Assembly: GCA_028752905.1 (NCBI GenBank)
Contig: JAQNBH010000007.1
Location: 40,899,872-40,963,871, forward strand
Reading direction: 5' to 3'
Length of the DNA stretch: 64,000 bases
Origin: Cladorhizidae sp. MBARI D1340-BT2
Lineage: Eukaryota > Porifera > Demospongiae > Poecilosclerida > Cladorhizidae
The notes under the pieces were generated by a model. It searched no databases and had not been told where the DNA came from. It was given only the letters and a program-made list of their open reading frames with translations. Below are positions 57,230-64,000 of this stretch, piece after piece. How positions within the stretch are numbered: position 1 is the first letter of the stretch; each line of letters starts with the position of its first letter. The translations under genes were made by a program, and so were the position numbers.

Positions 57230-57484
57230 TGCATCAAAGTGCACCCCATGCCAGCCACAGAGAGTAAAGCAGGTCAGCAAAGGGAAATTGATACCAATAT
57301 CTGCTGTACGTGCAATGGCTCATATGAGCAAGATGTCATTGAGGCGAATGGTGCAGATTGGCTGGCATGTGCGTGTGGGAACTAACTCCATGAAGATTGT
57401 GTGGATGATTGCATAAGAGATGAAGATGGAAAGGATTGCATTTGCCCATTCTGTTTGGATGATCTAGCTACAAAGTTTGCGTGA
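57230..57484 (+). pseudogene. PHD/RING-like zinc finger, C-terminal part of the same transposase
   Basis: Same frame as the HTH protein, directly after its TGA. CCTCNGSYEQDVIEANGADW and LACACGN are followed by a TAA, then LHEDCVDDCIRDEDGKDCIC and PFC. The Cys/His spacing and the ADWLACACGNxLHEDC pattern match the C-terminal PHD-like finger of invertebrate pogo-family transposases. Two stops separate or interrupt it. Confidence 0.65.
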
Positions 57485-57879
57485 CAGTTTCAACATTTCC
57501 TGCACAAACACATGTTCTCATACTTGGACAACAATATTGTTATTAAATACTGCAATGGAAGATGAAAATCTGTTAAAGGCTGAACTTCTACAAAATTGCT
57601 TGGGCAGGGGGGAAATCTCAGTGAGTGATAATTGATGTACATAATATTAATGAATGGTTGATAATTGATGTCACATGATTGATAACCGGTTTTGAGTGAG
57701 CAGCATAGTCAGTACTGGGGTTCCATTTTGGAATATGATAATTGGAATGAGACTACACCAGTTCACTGTTAAATGGTTGATGGAGCTCCTGGTCTGGAAT
57801 GAAGTCTTTCAGCACAATCTGCAAGTAAGATATAGCATTGGGACAAAACTTGGGTGATAATTGGTTGCTTACGCTATAT

Positions 57880-58415
57880 TACTTAAAATTGTCCAGATGT
57901 GGCATGCTACTTTTGTGCCCGCTTCCTGTGACAAACTCAACTGTGATTCTAAACTTCAGATATATAAAGGAATAAACTTGAATGCTTGCAGCATTATAGT
58001 GGAGCCACTCTCACTGCTTGTACCATGTACTCTGAAAAGAGTGATTAGACACACTTTGTCTTGCCTCTTAGGTGGGTATTATACGCAGTCTGGGAAGGAT
58101 GTTCAGGAATCTCAGTTAAAGTACGATTTCTAGCCTGAACCACTAGCCATGACCAATATAATATAGACGAAATAAATATACTAGCATAATAAGGCTAAAT
58201 ACTACATTATGCATGTGGTGGATCACCTGAGCAAGCACATTGTTGGTGGTTGTGATGAATGCTGCTAGACTAGGCCTGCTGCTTAGCAGTCATGAGACCA
58301 GGGCTCCTAAGTGCTCCGCATTTGGCAGCTTTCACTAAGTCAAACCCGCTGACTTGCATGCTAAGTTTAAAAAAACTAACCAAGCTCAGATGTGCATGCA
58401 TGCATGCAAGACTGC
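57880..58415. other. No gene recognised
   Basis: Unique-looking sequence between two mobile elements. A plus frame at 57861-58133 has no family similarity. Confidence 0.5.
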
Positions 58416-58420
58416 TTTAA

Positions 58421-59373
58421 GGGGGAAACAAGTCTGAGTATGTCTGGAAAGTGTAACTTGTCGTTAGGATTTTTGACTCCACATATTCTGAACACATCAT
58501 GTATGAACTTGATATATAGCTCAAATGATAGATCTCTCTGTGTGCTCTCGTTTGGTATTAAAAAAGTTGCATAGCTATAACTATGCTAGTTACATGCAGC
58601 CAAAGTGGGAGTCCTCAAAACCCGAGTGCCTGAATTGCTGTTCCTGATTGGAAAGTGCTAGCCAATGGCTAGAGGAAGCTCTATACTGTTGATTTAGGCA
58701 CTATAAGGCAGGGGGAAAGAATTTTTCCCCTTTCTGAGCCCCTACCCCATCCCCTTACCTAATTTAACGGAATGAATACACTCGTTTTGTAGAGTAGGGC
58801 TTCCTCTAGCCACAGATAACAATTTCACTTTCCAATCAGGAACCACAACTATATACAAACAGTTCAGGCATACAGATTTTGAGGACTCCCAGCATGTAAC
58901 TTAGCATAGTTATACCTTATATATGCAACTTTTTTTAATATCAAAAGAGAGCACACAGACATTAGAGCTATATATATATCAAGTTCTTACAGTAAAGTTT
59001 GCAGAATTTATGGAGCTCCAAAGTCTAAACCACAAGGATTGTTTTTTTTAGTGTTTGTTTTAAGACTCCCTTCACATGAACATAAGTCCACTTTAAAAAA
59101 TATATAAAAAAACATCTCAAAATCAAGTTGTAGTATTTGCACAGCTCTATCTATATCTGTTGTTATACAAGACTTGATGTTGATAAGTTATTTACTTAAT
59201 GGCACTGACATTCCAACTTTCAGTCCAAAATAAAAATATGCATGGGAAAAACAAAAACTACCATCAGAAAGTCTACTGCATTGGCTACATTTTGGTGTAT
59301 CAATCAGGACCATAATTTGTGCAAAGATATGGTCCTTTAAATGGTAAACCATGGTTTTCAGACTTGTTTCCCC
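58421..59373. mobile_element. Foldback/MITE-like element (953 bp) flanked by TTAA
   Basis: Ends GGGGGAAACAAGTCTGA (left) and GGGGAAACAAGTCTGA (right, reverse strand) sit between TTAA at 58417-58420 and 59374-59377. Long imperfect arms pair across the element, for example 'ttcctgattggaaagtg' with 'cactttccaatcaggaa' and 'gagtcctcaaaac' with 'ttttgaggactc'. TTAA flanks suggest piggyBac-type mobilisation. A TA target with AGGGG ends is the alternative. No ORF. Confidence 0.75.
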
Positions 59374-59604
59374 TTAACTCGAGTGAGGTTTACCAACATC
59401 TGCATGCACCCGGCACATGAAGGCAAAGAGAAGCATCTTGTTTTGACGTTCCAGAAAACCTGTGAGAGCATCCAGCCAAGATACAATGTACAGTATGCAA
59501 TTTGATGTTTGGAATCACCCATCAGGTAAATGGGACATAGAGTGCCATCTGGAGCCAGCGAACTAAGCGTTTAGACCAAGTAGTTAATTCGTTTATACCA
59601 AGTA

Positions 59605-59830
59605 GTTATTGTGTCACAGTCTAACACCCCTGACCAATGTCACGTCTAACACCTTTCTTGCCTGACCCATGTCAGTCAAGCACTTTCCCTGACCAATATC
59701 ACAGTCTTAACACCTTTCTACCCTGACCAATGTAACTGTCTAACACCTTTCTTCCTTGACCAATGGCACTCTAACACCTTTCTTCCCTGACCAATATCAA
59801 TCTTAACACCTTTCTACCCTGACCAACCAT
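59605..59830. repeat. ~32-bp degenerate repeat
   Basis: About six copies of 'cctgaccaatgtcacagtct' + 'aacacctttctt'. Confidence 0.85.
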
Positions 59831-59849
59831 CACAAGAGAAGCGTAACAA

Positions 59850-60288
59850 ATGCCAGTTCCTTCACTTTGGAGCACACCTTACCACTTGAAACAGCAGCCC
59901 ATGCTGTTTCTCTCTTTCGTATGATGCTTCCAGATAATGTGGTAGCTAAAAATATGTGCAGCAACAAAAACGCTGCTATAATCAATTATGTAATTGCTGT
60001 TTCGCTGCATTATCCATTGGTTGGCACCTTCAGCAGAATCCTTTCAGCCTGGCCATTGATGGCAGTAGCAATACAAGCACAGAGAACATGTATTCTTTGG
60101 TGGTAAAGGTGTATGGTAAAGATAAAGGTGGAAGTTTGTTCAGGTTCTGGCACATGTGCTTGGTGTCTGACTGTAGTGCAGGAGGTATTTTCATGCAAGT
60201 GGCCAAGACATTTGAAGAAGTTGGTGTGCCTTGGCATAACATCATAGGCTTTAAGCTTAGACAATACATTCTATATGGGAAGGCATAA
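59850..60288 (+). pseudogene. hAT transposase fragment (DDE region start)
   Basis: Two plus frames joined by a frameshift at about 60030. FTLEHTLPLETAAHAVSLFR and LPDNVVAKNMCSNKNAAIIN come first, then NPFSLAIDGSSNTSTENMYS with VVKVYGKDKG and FRFWHMCLVSDCSAGG ... VPWHNIIGF. The block FSLAIDGS (first catalytic Asp region) and the general pattern match hAT-family transposases of the DUF4371/BED type. It ends at a stop at 60286-60288. Confidence 0.75.
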
Positions 60289-60388
60289 TGGCCTTTCAGG
60301 GGCTGATCCAGGATTTGAGGAAGGGGGGGGGGGGGTGACAATTAAATTTTGTACGCGCTAAACTCGCGCAAATTTCGTGGTCATGCCC

Positions 60389-61148
60389 ACTTTTTAGGTT
60401 GACCACATGGTTATTGATCATGGCCAGAGTCTGGTTTCTTGGATAAACCAATCTGGTGGTTTGTCTAATGTACTATCTGGTGAACCTGAAAGTGAGCCAT
60501 CTACTAGTGAATTATCTACAAGTGCTCTACGTCATCCGACCACTATTGGTGAAAGTGATCTTCCTGATGTTGAGGAGTATATAGGCGCACAAGGTAGTAC
60601 TGTACCTGTTGAGTCATGCATTGAGGCAGTATCTGAGACTCTGTTTGAAGTTGCTATAAGTAGGTCACGAGCCCTAACTGGAGAGGAAAAGTATTCCCTT
60701 CCTACCACTAAAGATATGAATGATTTAGGCAGTATGTCGTGCCCTACTGAGTCTGGTACAAAAAAAAGGAAGCTCTCCTTCCAAAAGAAATGGCTTGAGA
60801 ACTATGCATGGTTACACATGGAAGTTGTGGGGGCAATAGTGGAGGCTGATGCATACCTTGTGTCTTATTTCTCTCTGAAGATAAAAATTCTGCTCTAGGC
60901 CAGTTTGTGACTTTCCATTTATAAGTTACTATAAGAGCAAGGAAATGCTTGATCGGCATTCAAATAAGGGCTATCACCAAATTGCTATTGAGAGGGCTTA
61001 TGGTTTTAAGCAGACATATACTAGTCACACACACAGAATTGATGTAAGAATGTCTTGTACAGTTATTAAGTGGAAGCCAATCCACTGGTGGGATGAAGAT
61101 GGTTTGGGTTATAGACTAGACTTCAACAAACATGCCCTCTGTCCCTAA
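60389..61148 (+). pseudogene. hAT transposase N-terminal region with TTF-type zinc finger, frameshifted
   Basis: An acidic Ser/Thr-rich linker frame (60407-60898: ESEPSTSELSTSALRHPTTI) leads to KKRKLSFQKKWLENYAWLHM, the usual entry to a TTF zinc finger. The finger itself is spread over shifted frames: CIPCVLFLSEDKNSALGQFV, then ISYYKSKEMLDRHSNKGYHQ and IAIERAYGFKQTY. Parts that should be N-terminal lie downstream of the catalytic fragment at 59.85 kb, so these are two rearranged copies or a scrambled one. Confidence 0.7.
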
Positions 61149-61259
61149 TTTAATATATTGGGGGTGGAAATAGTTGAGGAACTTGGGAGGAGGAATAGTG
61201 TGGCATGAGTGGGTGTGGTGCGCACTTTGTTGCCAAAGCAACGTCTCAGTGGAAAGAGA

Positions 61260-61545
61260 AAGCAGCAGGGCATGATTAACAATGGGGGCATGTACTGCAT
61301 CAGGGCATGCTTAGCAATGGTGGCATGTACTACAGCAGGACATGCTTAGCAATGGAGGCATGTACTACAGCAGGACATGCTTAGTAATGGAGGCATGTAC
61401 TACAGCAGGACATGCTTAGCAATGGAGGCATGTACTACAGCAAGCCATGCTTAGCAATGGAGGCATGTACTACAGCAGGACATGCTTAGCAATGGAGGCC
61501 TGTACTACAGCAGGACATGCTTAGCAATGGAGGAATGTACTACAG
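61260..61545. repeat. 35-bp minisatellite, about 8 copies
   Basis: Unit contains 'catgtactacagcaggacat' + 'gcttagcaatggagg'. Confidence 0.95.
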
Positions 61546-61604
61546 CAGATTTGATTTTGCAAGCGATCTATCTGGCCAATGAAAAGTTCTATCAAATTCA
61601 AACT

Positions 61605-61785
61605 GCTTACCCGGCTTCCTTGTGCATCTAAGCATGCATGAGCTTCTTCTTCCCTCATGAGTGCCTCTAGGCATGCAATAGCCTTCTTCTCTGCTCATGA
61701 ATGCCTCTAGGCATGCAATGGCCTTCTACTCTCCTCATGAGTGCATCTAGGGATGCAATAGGCTTCTTCTCCCTTCATGAAGCTG
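61605..61785. repeat. ~44-bp repeat, about 4 copies
   Basis: Unit contains 'ctcatgagtgcctctaggca' + 'tgcaatagccttcttctc'. Confidence 0.85.
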
Positions 61786-62097
61786 TTACACACTTGACAC
61801 CACAAGTAACTTTGTTATTACAGCGACTTGCCCTTTTAAAATATTATACAAAAATAAATTCAGCCTTGAGACTGATGGCCAACTTCTAGAGCTCTCACCA
61901 GCTGTTCGATATTATAACATCGTATCAGAACATAAGATTTTTTTATAATTGGAAAGATACAGACAGTCATATAGCCAGGACACAAACATTCAATTCAAGT
62001 GATATGTAGTAGTAAAAAGTGTGAGTGGGGGTGGAGGATTAGGAGGGAGAAAACAATACAAAGCAGCTGTTTGAATAGCTGCACAAAAGTGGAGAAC

Positions 62098-63206
62098 TCA
62101 ATGCAGCACACAATACAATGCAGCACAGACTAGAAACCACACCCAGTGATGGTTGCACATGAGAGTCGCTGCAGCTCCACTTGAAGTTCCTTGAAGAATC
62201 ACAGTGCTTCTTAGAGACAGGGTATCATTTGTACCGCCATTGCTGACTGCAATGAAGTCTCTTACATTCTTCCAATTCAGCTCTAGAGCAACTTCATACA
62301 CAGTCATGTCAAGCTGTACTAAATCAACGAGCACAACGTTCAAAGTTTTCCCATCCATCCTGAGGAACTTGAAGCATGTAGTGGAAGCATTCAGAATAAG
62401 ACTGTTGCAAGCCTTCTGTGCAAAATGGAGGCATACTTCCAAATTAAATGCATTCAAGATCACAATGTCACTTTTGTTGGTGTCTTTGCATGTTGTTTGT
62501 TCTTCTGCTCCTCTGAGGAAAGCGCATGCTCCTCCCCATGTGCTGGGCTCCATGGTAGTGTAAGGAGGTGGATGGAGCCAAGGTTTTGATGCCAGGGGAC
62601 CTAGAACCAACTCCTGGTCAAATAATACAAAGATTCTCTCATTTTTATCAACGGCGTGCCTCAGAGTAGGCCAAGTGTTCCCATTAGATGTGAAAAAAGT
62701 GCTCATCTTTGTAGTAGCTGCTCCTTCACCCCATCGTTGCTCAAGGATCTCTGCGATCATCTGACCAGCTAGTGGAAGATCTTCTGCAGGGATGTTGTTG
62801 GTAAAGTACAAGCCAATTACTTCATTGGTATTGACCCTCATCCATTCATCTACTTGTTGGAAGATATGAATGATCGTTCCTCCATATCTGAATCCACCCC
62901 AATTACTATCTGATAAACTGCCCTGACATGACACAAGTCTACTTGTGTTCAAGTCAACAAAATCAGGAATGTCACACGTCATTGGGAGAATGCATATGTC
63001 AAGCCCCAGGAATCGTATACCTAGGTCTAGCTGGTCAGTAATAGAGAGCACCTGATTCCTAAACAAACAGTCAGACTGAGGGGATGTGCTTCCCTTGCAG
63101 TTTCTGACTGATCCATTAAATCCTGATCCTGCTGCATGGGATCCCGGGAGAGTGATCTGATTGAACCTCAGCTCGCAATACTCCGACCGTCCATTACAAT
63201 TTTGGG
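62098..63206 (-). CDS. Secreted PI-PLC X-domain-like protein, copy 2 (main exon; first exon outside window)
   Basis: The exon starts after 'cttcctgttacag' with the same phase as copy 1 and encodes 368 residues to the stop at 62098. AQNCNGRSEYCELRFNQITL PGSHAAGS begins as in copy 1, followed by SITDQLDLGIRFLGLDICIL and EVIGLYFTNN. The two proteins are nearly identical over most of the length, but their last ~60 residues differ (copy 2 ends NHHWVWFLVCAALYCVLH, also hydrophobic). The Gln in place of the second catalytic His (SCQGS) is shared. The signal-peptide exon would lie beyond 64000 if the intron is as long as in copy 1. Confidence 0.85.
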
Positions 63207-63209
63207 CTG

Positions 63210-63460
63210 TAACAGGAAGAAAGAAAACAACACCTCACAATTTATACATTGACCAGATAAGGTGAGAGGTAATAGTTTCAATATTTAAGCTGACTGCTTA
63301 TATGGAATATATATTACAAGAGCTATTAACAAGTTGTAATTGAAAGGCGATGAGACAAAACAACTCGACAGCTCTTCCTCACATTTTGTGTAATAGGAAC
63401 TTGCCAAATTCAAACTCCGAAGATGAAGGAAAGCACAAATCCATAAAAAGCAAGGATGAA
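63210..63460. other. Intron of PLC copy 2
   Basis: No coding exon or recognisable repeat seen. Confidence 0.5.
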
Positions 63461-63489
63461 GGTCTGTGTTAAAAACTGGGTATTTTTAT

Positions 63490-63840
63490 TATGCGTAACG
63501 GCAATCACCACAGTCATGGCTTTGATCAAGTAATCAAGTATGCATAATGACACATCACCGCAGTCAGGCTTTGATCAAGTAATCAAGTATGTGTGTAATG
63601 ACACATCACCACAGTCAGGGCTTAGATCAAGTAATCAAGTATGTATAATGACACATCACCACAGTCATTGCTTAGATCAAGTATGTATAATGACACATCA
63701 CCACAGTCATTGCTTTGATCAGGTAATCAAGTATGTGTAAATTAATGACACATCACCATAGTCATGGCTTAGATCAAGTAATCAAGTATGTATAATGACA
63801 CATCACCACAGTCATGGCTTTGATCAAGTAATCAAGAACA
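63490..63840. repeat. ~45-50-bp minisatellite, about 8 copies
   Basis: Units contain 'aatgacacatcaccacagtc' and 'gatcaagtaatcaagtatgt'. Spacer length varies. Confidence 0.9.
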
Positions 63841-64000
63841 GAAAACAGATCAGAAAGCCTGATTTGGTCCACTGATTTTGTTGCAAGATTCATTTATGGC
63901 ATGTTAGGCTAAACCTGGGGGAATAGCTGGTATTGTTCAAAGTTCTGAACAATCCCTGATTGGGTTCTTTGCTTGGCAAGTGCCTCGCTGAAGATCCTAA

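Larger units (their letters stand above)
56696..57876 (+). mobile_element. pogo-like DNA transposon derivative, 1.18 kb
   Basis: Inverted ends TAGCGTAAACAACCTATTAT (left) and TAGCGTAAGCAACCAATTAT (right, reverse strand) are flanked by TA. Subterminal repeats of 'atcaattatcaacc/accc' are present in several copies at both ends in inverted orientation. It encodes a two-part remnant protein on the plus strand. Confidence 0.75.

Overview
The window looks like a piece of an animal nuclear genome, most likely a sponge or another early-branching marine invertebrate. This is inferred from spliced genes with GT-AG introns, death-domain and HECT proteins, and an unusual load of minisatellites and DNA transposons. 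No prokaryotic operon, rRNA, tRNA or CRISPR array is visible. Most long open frames here are artefacts of stop-free tandem repeats, so genes were found by protein similarity plus splice-site and phase agreement.

Region 1 (1-34.9 kb, minus strand) is one gene, a Rab GTPase-activating protein of the TBC1D15/TBC1D17 type. Fourteen coding exons run from the ATG at 34857 to 1683 with consistent phases (1863 nt, 621 codons), and the gene probably continues past the left edge. Its introns hold nearly all the repeats of this half. They include a 33-bp minisatellite with a ~794-bp higher-order period, 21-29 bp arrays, a 28-bp array, and polypurine tracts. They also hold a death-domain exon with an eight-fold internal repeat (plus strand), a Gypsy-type LTR element split by a Tigger/pogo element, a second Gypsy gag remnant, a Gypsy protease-RT-RNase H remnant, and a 1.8-kb CAGTA-ended element.

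Region 2 (35-43.2 kb and 62.1-64 kb, minus strand) has two paralogous genes for secreted, probably GPI-anchored PI-PLC-X-like proteins. Copy 1 has its signal-peptide exon at 43137-43185 and its main exon at 36999-38074. Copy 2 has its main exon at 62098-63206, and its first exon lies outside the window.

Region 3 (43282-55670) is the main discovery candidate: a 12,389-bp element with inward-facing terminal inverted repeats that begin TATGGAACGCGGAATGCGAC and continue as 14-bp tandem repeats. It is flanked by an exact 6-bp target-site duplication (CGATAG). It carries two convergent spliced genes, a zinc-finger HECT ubiquitin ligase (plus) and a DDE integrase (minus). It sits about 90 bp upstream of the PLC copy 1 start codon. 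A 648-bp MITE is nested inside it.

Region 4 (55.7-62 kb) is a transposon graveyard. It contains a 1.18-kb pogo-like element that kept its pipsqueak HTH and PHD-like finger but lost the catalytic core, a ~950-bp foldback element flanked by TTAA, and rearranged hAT transposase fragments. Several short minisatellites fill the rest.
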